NCBI GenBank assembly: GCA_011620705.1
Contig: WOYR01000255.1
Location: 1 to 44,765, forward strand
Direction: 5' to 3'
Length of the DNA stretch: 44,765 nucleotides
Source: Microbacteriaceae bacterium
GTDB taxonomy: Bacteria > Actinomycetota > Actinomycetes > Actinomycetales > Microbacteriaceae
In this document: one piece after another, positions 24,288 to 37,284 of the stretch
Numbering within the stretch: the first letter of the stretch is position 1
Layout: the number at the start of each line of letters is the position of its first letter
The notes under the pieces: model-generated
The model's database searches: none
Told to the model about the DNA's origin: nothing
What the model saw: only the letters and a program-made list of their open reading frames with translations
Position numbers and translations under genes: made by a program

Positions 24288-24676
24288 CGGAGCTCCTGAA
24301 CGACGAGTCGGTTGGCGCGGTGATCGACCGCGCTGCGTTCGACGCGGATGGGCTGCTGCCGGCGATCATCCAGCAGCACGACAGCCGCGAGGTGCTCATG
24401 CTCGGCTACATGGACGCCGAGGCGCTGCGCCGCACCCTCACCGAGGGCCGGGTGACGTTCTGGTCGCGCAGCCGGCAGGAGTACTGGCGCAAGGGCGACA
24501 CCAGCGGCAACATCCAGCTGGTGCGCGGAGCGGCTCTGGATTGCGACGGCGATACGCTGTTGGTCCAGGTCGAGCAGCACGGCCCCGCCTGCCACACGGG
24601 AGCCCGCGCCTGCTTCGACGTCGATCCGCTGACCCCCTTCGTGGAGGACGGCGCAGCCCCCGTGAGCGGCCCGTGA
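24284..24676 (+). CDS. hisI: Phosphoribosyl-AMP cyclohydrolase
   Basis: Opens the purine ring of phosphoribosyl-AMP, the third histidine step. The 130 residues have PAIIQQHDSREVLMLGYMD, VTFWSRSRQEYWRKGDTSGN, the metal aspartates in LDCDGDTLLVQVEQ and the zinc cysteines in GPACHTGARACF. It is the HisI-only form. Overlap with hisF (ATGA) and with trpE (GTGA) ties histidine and tryptophan genes into one unit. Confidence 0.96.
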   Translation: MTELLNDESVGAVIDRAAFDADGLLPAIIQQHDSREVLMLGYMDAEALRRTLTEGRVTFWSRSRQEYWRKGDTSGNIQLVRGAALDCDGDTLLVQVEQHGPACHTGARACFDVDPLTPFVEDGAAPVSGP

Positions 24677-26211
24677 CGACGACCACCACCCGCGCGCAGT
24701 TCGATGCGGCGATCGCCGCCGGCCATCGGGTCGTGCCGGTTCTCCGCGAGCTCTTCGCGGACGGCGAGACCCCGATCGGGGTCTACCGCAAGCTGGCGCT
24801 CGGCAGACCCGGCACCTTCCTGCTGGAGTCGGCCGAGCAGGGCGGCATCTGGTCGCGCTTCTCCTTCGTGGGCGTCGGCTCGCTGGGCGTGCTGACCCAG
24901 GAACGTGCAGACGACGGGACGGATCGCGCGGTCTGGCTCGATTACGGGGTCTCCGCCGAGCGCGCGCTCGGTTCCGACGCCCCGACCGTGCCGCTGGCGG
25001 CTCTCGCGCACCTCTACCGGCGCTGGAGCACCCCACGGGTCGACGGGCATCCGCCGCTGACCGGCGGTCTCGTCGGCTTCATCGGCTGGGAGGCGGTCCG
25101 CCAGCTCGAGAAGCTGACGGCGGTGCCGCCTGCCGACTTCTCGGTGCCCGGCCAGGCGCTGAGCTTCGTCAGCGAGCTCGTCGTGCTCGACCACCGCCAG
25201 GGCACCGCAACCCTGATCTGCTCGGTGCTCAACGACGGCACGGACGGCGCAGAGGTGCAGTGGGCCCAGGCGCAGGCCGCGCTCGACCGGCTGCAGACCG
25301 GTCTCGCCCAGCCCTCGGAGGCCTGGATCGCCGAGGTCGACCTCGCACTGGCGCCCATGCCCATTCCGCGGGTCTCCGCCGCGGACTACGAACTCGCGGT
25401 GGAACGCTCCAAGCAGTACATCCGCGATGGGGATGTGTTCCAGGTGGTGATCTCGCAGCGCTTCGACCACGAGATCGACGCGGAGCCGATCGACGTGTAC
25501 CGCGTGCTGCGCGCCCTCAACCCGAGCCCGTACATGTACCTGCTCACGCTGGAGGGTCCGGCGGGCGAGCAGTACTCGATCGTCGGCTCGTCGCCTGAAG
25601 CACTGGTGAAGGTGCAGGGCGGCAGGGTGTTCTCGCATCCGATCGCCGGATCGCGGCCGCGGGGGGAGACCCCCGAGCGCGACCTCGAACTGGCAGAGGA
25701 GCTGCTCGCCGATCCCAAGGAGCAGGCCGAGCACCTCATGCTGGTCGATCTGGCCCGCAACGACCTCTCGAAGGTCTGCGTCGCGGGCTCGGTCGAGGTC
25801 ACCGAGTTCATGCAGGTCGAGCGCTTCAGCCACATCATGCATCTGGTGTCGAGTGTCGAAGGGGATCTGCGCCCGGGTGCCACCTCCATCGACGTCTTCA
25901 CGGCCACCTTCCCCGCAGGCACGCTCTCGGGAGCGCCGAAGCCGCGTGCGATGGAGATCATCGACGAGCTGGAGGTCGCCCAGCGCGGCGTGTACGGCGG
26001 CGTGGTCGGATACTTCGGACTGGCAGGGGATGCCGACCTCGCCATCGCGATCCGCACGGCCACGATCGTGGACGGGCTCGCCCGCGTGCAGGCGGGCGCA
26101 GGACTCGTCGCCGACTCGGATCCGGCCACCGAGTACCAGGAGACGCAGAACAAGGCGGCCGCGCCGCTGCGCGCCGTGGCGATCGCCAACGCGATGCGGC
26201 GGCTCTCATGA
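24673..26211 (+). CDS. trpE: Anthranilate synthase component I
   Basis: Converts chorismate and ammonia to anthranilate, the first tryptophan step. The 512-residue length is standard. The N-terminal feedback site includes TFLLESAEQGG, the LLES motif that binds tryptophan. Chorismate-binding motifs follow: GDVFQVVISQRFDHEI, YSIVGSSPEALVKVQGG, IAGSRPRGETPERD, VDLARNDLSKV and TFPAGTLSGAPKPRAMEIIDELE. The GTG at 24673 overlaps the hisI stop. The partner TrpG and TrpD are not in the window. No leader attenuator is possible here because the gene overlaps hisI. Confidence 0.96.
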   Translation: MTTTTTRAQFDAAIAAGHRVVPVLRELFADGETPIGVYRKLALGRPGTFLLESAEQGGIWSRFSFVGVGSLGVLTQERADDGTDRAVWLDYGVSAERALGSDAPTVPLAALAHLYRRWSTPRVDGHPPLTGGLVGFIGWEAVRQLEKLTAVPPADFSVPGQALSFVSELVVLDHRQGTATLICSVLNDGTDGAEVQWAQAQAALDRLQTGLAQPSEAWIAEVDLALAPMPIPRVSAADYELAVERSKQYIRDGDVFQVVISQRFDHEIDAEPIDVYRVLRALNPSPYMYLLTLEGPAGEQYSIVGSSPEALVKVQGGRVFSHPIAGSRPRGETPERDLELAEELLADPKEQAEHLMLVDLARNDLSKVCVAGSVEVTEFMQVERFSHIMHLVSSVEGDLRPGATSIDVFTATFPAGTLSGAPKPRAMEIIDELEVAQRGVYGGVVGYFGLAGDADLAIAIRTATIVDGLARVQAGAGLVADSDPATEYQETQNKAAAPLRAVAIANAMRRLS

Positions 26212-26225
26212 TGGTGATCTCATGA
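26204..26225 (+). repeat. 14-bp direct duplication and 5-codon mini-ORF at the trpE / membrane protein junction
   Basis: TCTCATGA occurs at 26204-26211 and again at 26218-26225. The first ATGA overlaps the trpE stop; the second holds the start of the next gene. ATG at 26208 opens a five-codon frame (MMVIS) that stops exactly over the next ATG. This looks like a 14-bp tandem duplication of a former direct stop/start overlap. Confidence 0.65.
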
Positions 26226-26800
26226 CCGGCGGCCGTCTCAAGCTGGTCTCGCTGCTGGGGATCGCGGTGCTCGCCGTGCTGCTGTTCGCCGCCTGGTCGC
26301 AGACCTGGTTCACCCTCACGGTGCAGGGCGAGCCGTTCCCGGTGCCGGGGCAGCTCGCGGGGTCCGCGCTGTCCGCGCTCGCGCTGGCATCCCTGGCACT
26401 CATCGCCGCGCTGGCCATCGCCGGCCCCTTCTTCCGGGTGGTCCTCGGCGTCCTGCAGGCGCTGCTGGGCGTGTGCGTCATCGTGGTCTCGGCCTTCGCG
26501 CTGGCGAATCCTGTGACCTCGGCGACCGCCGCCATCACGAAGGCCACGGGGGTCGCCGGCGCGCGGTCGGTGGCGGGACTGGTCACCGCGACATCCCTCA
26601 CACCCTGGCCGGTGATCGCGATCGTGCTCGGGATCCTGCTGACCCTTCTCGGCCTCGCGATCGCGCCGACGGCCCGCTCCTGGCCGGAATCCGGGCGCAA
26701 GTACACCCGCTCGCGCCTCGTCGCGGCCGATGCCGACGGCCTCGATCCCGTGCAGGAGTGGGATGCGCTCAGCGAGGGCGACGACCCGACCGGGCACTGA
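26222..26800 (+). CDS. Trp biosynthesis-associated membrane protein
   Basis: 192 residues with four likely transmembrane helices (about 8-25, 45-68, 72-94 and 129-148) and a cytoplasmic acidic tail (VQEWDALSEGDDPTGH). The first loop holds WSQTWFTLTV, a conserved element of this family (the TIGR02234 type), which in actinobacteria lies between trpE and trpC, for example Rv1610 in M. tuberculosis. Its role is unknown; transport or assembly has been suggested only by position. The ATG at 26222 is linked to trpE through a 14-bp duplication. Transcription probably ends after it, since a new promoter follows. Confidence 0.88.
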   Translation: MTGGRLKLVSLLGIAVLAVLLFAAWSQTWFTLTVQGEPFPVPGQLAGSALSALALASLALIAALAIAGPFFRVVLGVLQALLGVCVIVVSAFALANPVTSATAAITKATGVAGARSVAGLVTATSLTPWPVIAIVLGILLTLLGLAIAPTARSWPESGRKYTRSRLVAADADGLDPVQEWDALSEGDDPTGH

Positions 26801-26816
26801 GCGGCACCGGCGCCGC
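26801..26816 (+). terminator. Small GC hairpin after the Trp membrane protein gene
   Basis: GCGGC (26801-26805) pairs with GCCGC (26812-26816) across a six-base loop, directly after the stop codon and before the promoter at 26857. There is no T-run. It may mark the end of the his-trpE transcript, but the stem is short. Confidence 0.3.
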
Positions 26817-26856
26817 CACGACTGCGACGTGTCCAAGGGTGCTGCGGCCGCCCCGC

Positions 26857-26862
26857 TACACT
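26857..26862 (+). promoter_or_regulatory. Promoter for the HGxxPAAW-trpCBA unit (-10 TACACT)
   Basis: TACACT lies 28 bases before the GTG at 26891. Transcription would start near 26869, leaving a short leader with AGAAGGAG (about 26878-26885) 5 nt before the start codon. This breaks the trp genes into two units: trpE with the his genes, and trpCBA here. Confidence 0.55.
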
Positions 26863-26890
26863 GGGAGCGATTCGATCAGAAGGAGCAGCA

Positions 26891-27121
26891 GTGGCCGACG
26901 AGACCGAACCCGGTGAGGGCAACTCGCCCGCAGCCTGGACCGCCGTGATCATCATGCTGGCCGCGATCGCAGGGGGCGCCTTCGCCTTCTGGTTCGACGT
27001 GCCGTGGCTGGTGTGGAGTTGCGCCGGCCTCGTGGTCGTCGGCGCGATCGTCGGCGCAGTGCTGTCCAAGCTCGGATACGGGGTCAAGGGCCCGCGCTAC
27101 GTCCCGAAGGTGCATTCCTAG
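26891..27121 (+). CDS. HGxxPAAW-family small membrane protein
   Basis: 76 residues with two transmembrane helices (about 15-35 and 40-62). The N-terminal motif reads EGNSPAAW where the family normally has HGNSPAAW, so the name-giving histidine is Glu here. The tail GYGVKGPRYVPKVHS is basic. In other actinobacteria members lie next to trpC; no function is established. GTG start with a strong ribosome-binding site. The TAG stop is two bases before the trpC GTG, so the two are surely translated in tandem. Confidence 0.85.
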   Translation: MADETEPGEGNSPAAWTAVIIMLAAIAGGAFAFWFDVPWLVWSCAGLVVVGAIVGAVLSKLGYGVKGPRYVPKVHS

Positions 27122-27122
27122 G

Positions 27123-27905
27123 GTGCTCGCCGATCTCGTCGCGGGGGCCGTCGCAGACGCCTCGGAGCGACGCGCTCTCCGCCCCCTCGCGCAGCTCGAG
27201 GCGGAGGCGCTCGCGCGGCCGGCCGCGCTCGATGCGGTTGCCGCCCTCGCGCCCGCCGATCGGGTCAAGATCATCGCCGAAGTGAAAAGGGCGAGCCCGT
27301 CGCGCGGCGCCCTCGCCGACATCGCCGATCCTGCAGGGCTCGCCGTGTCCTACCAGACCGGGGGCGCGAGCGCGATCAGCGTTCTCACCGAGCAGCGGAG
27401 GTTCCTCGGCTCGCTCGCCGATCTGGAGGCGGTGCGCGCGGCTGTCGACATCCCGGTGCTGCGCAAGGACTTCATCGCCAATCCGTACCAGGTCTTCGAG
27501 GCACGCGCCGCAGGGGCCGATCTGGTGCTGCTGATCGTGGCGGCGCTCGAGCAGAGCGCGCTGCTGGAGCTGCACACGCTCATCCGCCAGCTCGGAATGA
27601 CCGCCCTCGTCGAAACCCACTCGGCCGAGGAGGTGGAGCGGGCGCTGGATGCCGGCGCCTCCGTGGTCGGCGTGAACGCACGCGACCTCAGCACCTTCGA
27701 GCTGGATCGCGAGCTCTTCGGCGCGCTGGCCGGAAGCATCCCGTCCGGGGTGATCCGGATCGCCGAGTCCGCTGTGCGGGAGCCGGCGGATGTCGCCCGC
27801 TATCGGGCCGCCGGAGCCGATGCCGTGCTGGTGGGGGAGGCGCTCGTTACGGGCGGGGAGCCGGTGGCGGCGCTGGAGAGCTTCCTGAACACGGTCAGCG
27901 CGTGA
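27123..27905 (+). CDS. trpC: Indole-3-glycerol phosphate synthase
   Basis: Closes the indole ring from CdRP. The 260-residue barrel shows KIIAEVKRASPSRG with the catalytic lysines, ISVLTEQRRFLGSLADLEAVR, VLRKDFIANPYQVFEARAAG, VETHSAEEVERAL, VGVNARDLSTF and the phosphate-binding IAESAVREPADV and GEALVTG. It is monofunctional, with no TrpF fused. trpF is absent, consistent with actinobacteria using the dual-role isomerase PriA/HisA encoded elsewhere. GTG start, and the stop overlaps trpB (GTGA). Confidence 0.96.
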   Translation: MLADLVAGAVADASERRALRPLAQLEAEALARPAALDAVAALAPADRVKIIAEVKRASPSRGALADIADPAGLAVSYQTGGASAISVLTEQRRFLGSLADLEAVRAAVDIPVLRKDFIANPYQVFEARAAGADLVLLIVAALEQSALLELHTLIRQLGMTALVETHSAEEVERALDAGASVVGVNARDLSTFELDRELFGALAGSIPSGVIRIAESAVREPADVARYRAAGADAVLVGEALVTGGEPVAALESFLNTVSA

Positions 27906-29116
27906 CCAGCCTGCGCGGGCTGCCCGGCCCGTTCTACGGCGAGTACGGGGGCCGTTTCATGCCCGAGCCGCTCATCGCGGCGATCGACGAGCTCGCGGCC
28001 GCCTACGAGGCCGCCAAGGCGGATCCCGCGTTCCATGCGGAGCTGAAGGCGCTCGAGCACAGCTACAGCGGCCGCCCATCGATCATCACCGAGGTGCCGC
28101 GCTTCGCGGAGCACGCGGGGGGAGCGCGCATCATCCTGAAGCGCGAGGACCTCAACCACACCGGCTCGCACAAGATCAACAACGTGCTCGGGCAGGCGCT
28201 GCTGACGAAGCGGATCGGCAAGACCCGCGTGATCGCCGAGACCGGGGCCGGCCAGCACGGCGTGGCAACGGCGACCGCGGCCGCGCTGTTCGGCTTCGAG
28301 TGCACGATCTTCATGGGCGAGGTCGACACGCGGCGCCAGGCGCTGAACGTCGCCAGGATGCGGCTGCTCGGCGCGGAGGTCGTCTCCGTGGCCAACGGAT
28401 CCCGCACCCTCAAGGACGCCATCAACGAGGCATACCGCGAATGGGTCGGCAGCGTGGAGACCACCAACTACATCTTCGGCACCGCTGCGGGGCCGCATCC
28501 CTTCCCGGCGATGGTCCGCGACTTCCAGAAGGTCATCGGCGAGGAGGCAAGGGCGCAGGTGCTCGAGCTGACCGGCCGGCTGCCGGACGCGGTCGCGGCC
28601 TGCGTCGGCGGTGGATCGAATGCGATCGGCATCTTCGACGCCTTCCTCGACGACGCGGAGGTGGGACTCTTCGGCTACGAGGCGGCGGGGGACGGGATCG
28701 ACACCGAGATGCACGCCGCCGCGATCGAGCGGGGCCGGCCCGGGGTCCTGCACGGCGCCCGCAGCTACCTGCTGCAGGACGAGGACGGCCAGACCGTCGA
28801 GTCGCACTCGATCTCCGCAGGGCTCGACTACCCGGGAGTGGGTCCCGAGCACGCATATCTGGCCGACATCGGCAGGGCGAGCTATCTGCCGGCGACTGAC
28901 GCCGAGGCCATGGAGGCGCTGCGGCTGCTCAGCCGGACCGAGGGGATCATCCCCGCCATCGAGTCGGCGCACGCTCTCGCCGGCGCGCTCAAACTGGGCC
29001 GCGAGCTCGGACCGGAGAGCATCATCCTGGTGAACCTGAGCGGGCGGGGCGACAAGGACGTGCAGACCGCAGGCACCTGGTTCGGGTTGTTCGACGAGGG
29101 CGCCGTGCAGTCGTGA
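27902..29116 (+). CDS. trpB: Tryptophan synthase, beta subunit
   Basis: Condenses indole and serine to tryptophan with pyridoxal phosphate. The 404 residues begin GPFYGEYGGRFMPEPL. The PLP lysine is K91 in EDLNHTGSHKINN; the substrate Glu region is ETGAGQHGVATATAAA, and the phosphate loop is CVGGGSNAIG. The C-terminus has VNLSGRGDKDV. It is the TrpB1 type that works with TrpA, which follows at once. GTGA overlaps at both ends. Confidence 0.97.
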   Translation: MTSLRGLPGPFYGEYGGRFMPEPLIAAIDELAAAYEAAKADPAFHAELKALEHSYSGRPSIITEVPRFAEHAGGARIILKREDLNHTGSHKINNVLGQALLTKRIGKTRVIAETGAGQHGVATATAAALFGFECTIFMGEVDTRRQALNVARMRLLGAEVVSVANGSRTLKDAINEAYREWVGSVETTNYIFGTAAGPHPFPAMVRDFQKVIGEEARAQVLELTGRLPDAVAACVGGGSNAIGIFDAFLDDAEVGLFGYEAAGDGIDTEMHAAAIERGRPGVLHGARSYLLQDEDGQTVESHSISAGLDYPGVGPEHAYLADIGRASYLPATDAEAMEALRLLSRTEGIIPAIESAHALAGALKLGRELGPESIILVNLSGRGDKDVQTAGTWFGLFDEGAVQS

Positions 29117-29937
29117 GCGCGCTCGGTGTTGAGCACGGCGCGGCGGCTCCGGTTGTCGAGTCGGTCGGTGCCACGATCGCCGCGAACCGCGCGGCGGGTC
29201 GTGGAACGCTGCTGGGCTATCTGCCGATCGGGTTCCCGGATCTCGCCACCAGCATCGATGCGGCCGTCGCCCTGGTCGAGAACGGGGTCGACGCCCTCGA
29301 GCTCGGCGTTCCGTACTCCGATCCGGTGATCGACGGGCTGGCGGTCCAGAAGGCGACCCAGGCGGCGTTGGAGGCCGGGTTCCGGGTGCGCGACGTCTTC
29401 ACCGCGGTCGAGGCGATCCGCGCGAGGGTCGACGCTCCGGCGCTCGTGATGAGCTACTGGAATCCTGTGCTGCAATTCGGTGTCGACCGCTTCGCCGATT
29501 CGCTCGTCGGCGCAGGCGGCGCCGGGCTCATCACCCCTGACATCACCCCGGACTCGGCGGAGGAGTGGATCGCCACGAGCGACAGGACCGGTCTCGATCG
29601 GGTCTTCCTCGCAGCTCCGAGTTCGACTCGGCAGCGCCTGGCGGCGACCGCGGAGGCCAGCCGCGGTTTCGTCTACGCGGTCTCGACGATGGGCGTCACC
29701 GGGGCCCGCCAGGACGTGGACTCCGCGGCACGGACCCTCGTCTCCCGCCTGCGCGACGTGCACGCCGAGAACGTCTGCGTCGGGATCGGCATCTCCACAG
29801 CCGAGCAGGTGGCCGAGGTGCTCGACTACGCCGATGGCGCGATCGTCGGCTCCGCGCTGGTCACCGCTCTCGCAGAGCACGGCGTCGCCGGCGTCTCCCG
29901 CCTCGCTGCGGCTCTCGCTCAGGGTGTCAGTCGCTAG
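29113..29937 (+). CDS. trpA: Tryptophan synthase, alpha subunit
   Basis: Cleaves indole-3-glycerol phosphate and passes indole through a tunnel to TrpB. The 274-residue barrel has the catalytic E63 and D74 in LELGVPYSDPVIDG, then AVQKATQAALEAGF, SYWNPVLQFGVDRF, ITPDITPDSAEEW, FVYAVSTMGVTGAR and the phosphate-binding GIGISTAEQV and GAIVGSALV. The N-terminus is a few residues longer than in E. coli. GTG start overlaps the trpB stop. The TAG stop forms the first half of a possible lgt promoter. Confidence 0.96.
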   Translation: MSALGVEHGAAAPVVESVGATIAANRAAGRGTLLGYLPIGFPDLATSIDAAVALVENGVDALELGVPYSDPVIDGLAVQKATQAALEAGFRVRDVFTAVEAIRARVDAPALVMSYWNPVLQFGVDRFADSLVGAGGAGLITPDITPDSAEEWIATSDRTGLDRVFLAAPSSTRQRLAATAEASRGFVYAVSTMGVTGARQDVDSAARTLVSRLRDVHAENVCVGIGISTAEQVAEVLDYADGAIVGSALVTALAEHGVAGVSRLAAALAQGVSR

Positions 29938-29940
29938 ACT
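29935..29940 (+). promoter_or_regulatory. Possible lgt -10 hexamer built on the trpA stop (TAGACT)
   Basis: The trpA TAG begins TAGACT. Transcription would start near 29947 and give a leader of about 48 nt for lgt, which has its own ribosome-binding site. Pattern-based; read-through from trpA remains possible. Confidence 0.4.
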
Positions 29941-29994
29941 TCCATCCGGCTGCCGTCCGACTGTCCTGCCCGTCCTTCCGCCGAAAGGGTCAAC

Positions 29995-31083
29995 GTGCTC
30001 CCGCTCACCATCCCGAGTCCGCCCCTGGACTGGTCCGTGTTCTACTTCGGCAGCTGGATCCACTCCTGGCTGCCTGCGTGGCCCGCGGCGTGGAGCCTGC
30101 CGATCCACGTGTACGCGCTCGTCATCCTGGCGGGCATCGTCGTCGCCCTGGTCATCACGAACCACCGTCTGACCAAGCGCGGCGGCGAGCCGTGGGTCGT
30201 CATCGACATCGTGATCGGCGCGATCATCGGCGGCATCATCGGCGCCCGCGCCTGGCATGTCGTGACCCACCTGAGCGACTACTTCGGCCCGGGCAGGAAC
30301 ACCTGGAACCCCTTCCTGCCCGGCGCGGTCTGGAACATCTGGGATGGCGGCGGCGCCATCCTGGGAGCCCTGCTGTTCGGCGCCCTCGGCATCTTCATCG
30401 CCTGCAGGATCACGGGACTGCGGTTCACCTCGGTGGCCGACGCCATCGCGCCAACGCTGCTGGTGGCTCAGGCGCTCGGCCGCATCGGCAACTACTTCAA
30501 CAACGAGCTCTTCGGGCTGCCGACCGATCTGCCGTGGGGGCTGCAGATCCCCTCCGACAACATCGCGTACCCGAAGGGACTGCCGACGAGCGGCGTCTAC
30601 TTCCACCCGACATTCCTCTACGAGATCATCCTCAACCTGATCGGCTTCGCGGTCATCCTGCTCATCGAGAACAGGATCAGCTCGGCGGTCGGCGCCGATG
30701 GGCGCCGCTCCCTGGTCGCCACCCGCCGCCCGCAGTGGCAGTGGGGCAAGGTGCTCGGGCTCTACCTGATCTGGTACGGACTCGTTCGCACCTGGATCGA
30801 GAACATCCGCATCGACCCCAGCCAGACCTTCCTGGGCATCCGCGACAACGTCTGGGGCGCGCTGGCGGCCATCGTGCTCGGCTTGGTCATCATCGTCGTC
30901 CAGACCCGTCGCCATCCGGGCATCGAACCCAGCGTGTACCTCCCGGGCCGGCAGTGGACGCCGTCCGCTGAGGTAGACTCCGAAGACCTCTACTCCGATA
31001 CCGACGAGTCATCCGATGACGTCGACACGGGCGCGAGCACGAGGGGCGGCCTCGCCACAAGCGGAGCCGCTCGCCGCTCCTGA
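29995..31083 (+). CDS. lgt: Prolipoprotein diacylglyceryl transferase
   Basis: Transfers diacylglyceryl from phosphatidylglycerol to the lipobox cysteine of prelipoproteins, in the cytoplasmic membrane. The 362 residues include about seven hydrophobic helices. The Lgt signature is QALGRIGNYFNNELFG; GARAWHVVTH and HPTFLYEIILNLIGF are also conserved. The last 35 residues or so are a hydrophilic acidic Ser/Asp-rich tail, common in actinobacterial Lgt and poorly conserved. GAAAGGG about 8 nt before the GTG at 29995 supports this start. lgt directly follows trpA in M. tuberculosis as well. Confidence 0.95.
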   Translation: MLPLTIPSPPLDWSVFYFGSWIHSWLPAWPAAWSLPIHVYALVILAGIVVALVITNHRLTKRGGEPWVVIDIVIGAIIGGIIGARAWHVVTHLSDYFGPGRNTWNPFLPGAVWNIWDGGGAILGALLFGALGIFIACRITGLRFTSVADAIAPTLLVAQALGRIGNYFNNELFGLPTDLPWGLQIPSDNIAYPKGLPTSGVYFHPTFLYEIILNLIGFAVILLIENRISSAVGADGRRSLVATRRPQWQWGKVLGLYLIWYGLVRTWIENIRIDPSQTFLGIRDNVWGALAAIVLGLVIIVVQTRRHPGIEPSVYLPGRQWTPSAEVDSEDLYSDTDESSDDVDTGASTRGGLATSGAARRS

Positions 31084-31205
31084 AAGAAAACGTCCAGCGA
31101 CACCACGCCGGGATGCCGGACCCGCTTCTCCAGCGGCCGACGGCACAGTTCCACACGTTGGGCCAGCGACGTCCCATCCCCTGCACCATCGTGAGGACGG
31201 TACCC

Positions 31206-35772
<4,567 letters not shown>

Positions 35773-35780
<8 letters not shown>

Positions 35781-37230
35781 TCCGAAGGGGTTCCTGAAGA
35801 CCAGGGAGCGGGAGCTGCCGAAGCGCCGCCCGGTTCCGGTGCGCATCATGGACTGGAAGGAGGTCTACGAGGCGCAGGAGCCGGAGCAGCTGCGCCGCCA
35901 GGCCGGTCGCTGCATGGACTGCGGCATCCCGTTCTGCCATCAGGGCTGCCCGCTCGGCAACCTGATCCCTGAGTGGAACGACCTCACCTGGCGCAACGAG
36001 GGCCGCCAGGCCATCGAGCGTCTGCACGCGACCAACAACTTCCCGGAGTTCACCGGGCGGCTGTGCCCTGCCCCCTGCGAGTCCAGCTGCGTTCTGGGCA
36101 TCAACCAGCCCGCCGTCACCATCAAGCAGGTCGAGGTGTCGATCATCGATCAGGCGTTCCAGAACGGCTGGGTCACCCCGCATCCGCCGGAGCGGCTCAC
36201 CGGCAAGACCGTCGCCATCGTCGGCTCCGGTCCCGCGGGACTGGCGGCGGCTCAACAGCTCACCCGGGCCGGCCACACGGTCGCGGTCTTCGAGCGCGAG
36301 GACCGGATCGGCGGGCTGCTGCGCTACGGCATCCCGGACTTCAAGATGGAGAAGAAGCAGATCGAGGCGCGGCTCGCGCAGATGCAGGCAGAGGGCACCC
36401 GGTTCCGGGCCGGCGTCGAGATCGGGGTCGACATCGCCTGGGACGAGCTGAGGTCGCGCTACGACGCCGTCGTGGTCGCGACCGGCGCCATGGTGCCGCG
36501 CGATCTGCCGATCCCCGGCCGTGATCTGCTCGGCGTGCACTACGCCATGGAATACCTGGTCCAGCAGAACAGGGCGGGTGCGGGCGACCAGGTCGTGAAC
36601 CAGCTGACGGCAGAGGGCAAGCATGTGATCGTGCTCGGCGGCGGTGACACCGGTGCCGACTGCATCGGCACCGCGCACCGCCAGGGCGCGCTCAGCGTCA
36701 CCAGCCTCGCGATCGGGGTGCAGCCGCCGAGCGAGCGCCCCGAGCACGAGCCGTGGCCGATGATGCCGAACCTCTTCGAGGTCTCCAGCGCCCACGAGGA
36801 GGGCGGCGAACGGGTCTACCTGGCTTCGACCGTCGAGTTCCTGGCCAACGGGGCCGGCGAGGTGCGCGCGCTGCGCGTGGCCGAGACCGAGTACCTGGAT
36901 GGGCGCCGCGTGCCCAAGTCGGGCACAGAGCGCGAGATCCCGGCCGACCTCGTGCTCCTCGCGCTGGGATTCACGGGTGCCGAGTCCGAGACCATCGACC
37001 AGCAGCTGCATCTGCCATTCGACGAGCGCGGCAACATGGCGCGCGACGAGGACTACCAGAGCTCCGAGTCCGGTGTGTTCGTCGCCGGCGACGCTGGACG
37101 CGGGCAGTCGCTGATCGTCTGGGCCATCGCCGAGGGACGTGCAGCCGCATCCGCCGTCGACCGGTTCCTCGAGGGGGAGACGCGGCTGCCGTCCCCCGTC
37201 CGTCCCACCGACCGCGCGATCGCGGTCTAG
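35773..37230 (+). CDS. gltD: Glutamate synthase, small (beta) subunit
   Basis: The FAD/NADPH partner of GltB. The 485 residues start with the two 4Fe-4S cysteine groups (GRCMDCGIPFCHQGCPLGN and LCPAPCESSCVLG). The FAD fold GSGPAGLAAAQQLTRAGH, the RIGGLLRYGIPDFK segment, and the NADPH fold HVIVLGGGDTGADCIGTA follow, and the C-terminal FAD piece is GVFVAGDAGRGQSLIVWAIAEGR. The GTG at 35773 lies 6 nt after GGAGG and overlaps gltB by 8 bp, so subunits are made in step. Its TAG stop begins a promoter-like hexamer. Confidence 0.97.
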
Positions 37231-37262
37231 GCTTCCCGGCGCGCTCTGCCACCGGGCGCGCC
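37228..37262 (+). promoter_or_regulatory. pyk promoter hexamer on the gltD stop (TAGGCT) with a 5' stem-loop
   Basis: TAGGCT at 37228-37233 reuses the gltD stop. Transcription would start near 37240, at the edge of a perfect stem GGCGCGC (37238-37244) / GCGCGCC (37256-37262) with an 11-base loop. The stem might cap the 5' end of the pyk mRNA, or act as a terminator for gltD read-through. Confidence 0.45.
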
Positions 37263-37284
37263 TCCACCACCAACGAAGGAAGTC

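Noticed and set aside
24660..24676. Trp leader peptide or attenuator before trpE
   Set aside because: trpE overlaps hisI by 4 bp, leaving no leader. The mini-ORF after trpE has no Trp codons.
31113..31205. Upstream ATG at 31113 as the start of gltB
   Set aside because: It would add 31 residues before the propeptide unlike known GltB; the ATG at 31206 has GAGGA 8 nt upstream and gives a normal short propeptide before Cys29.
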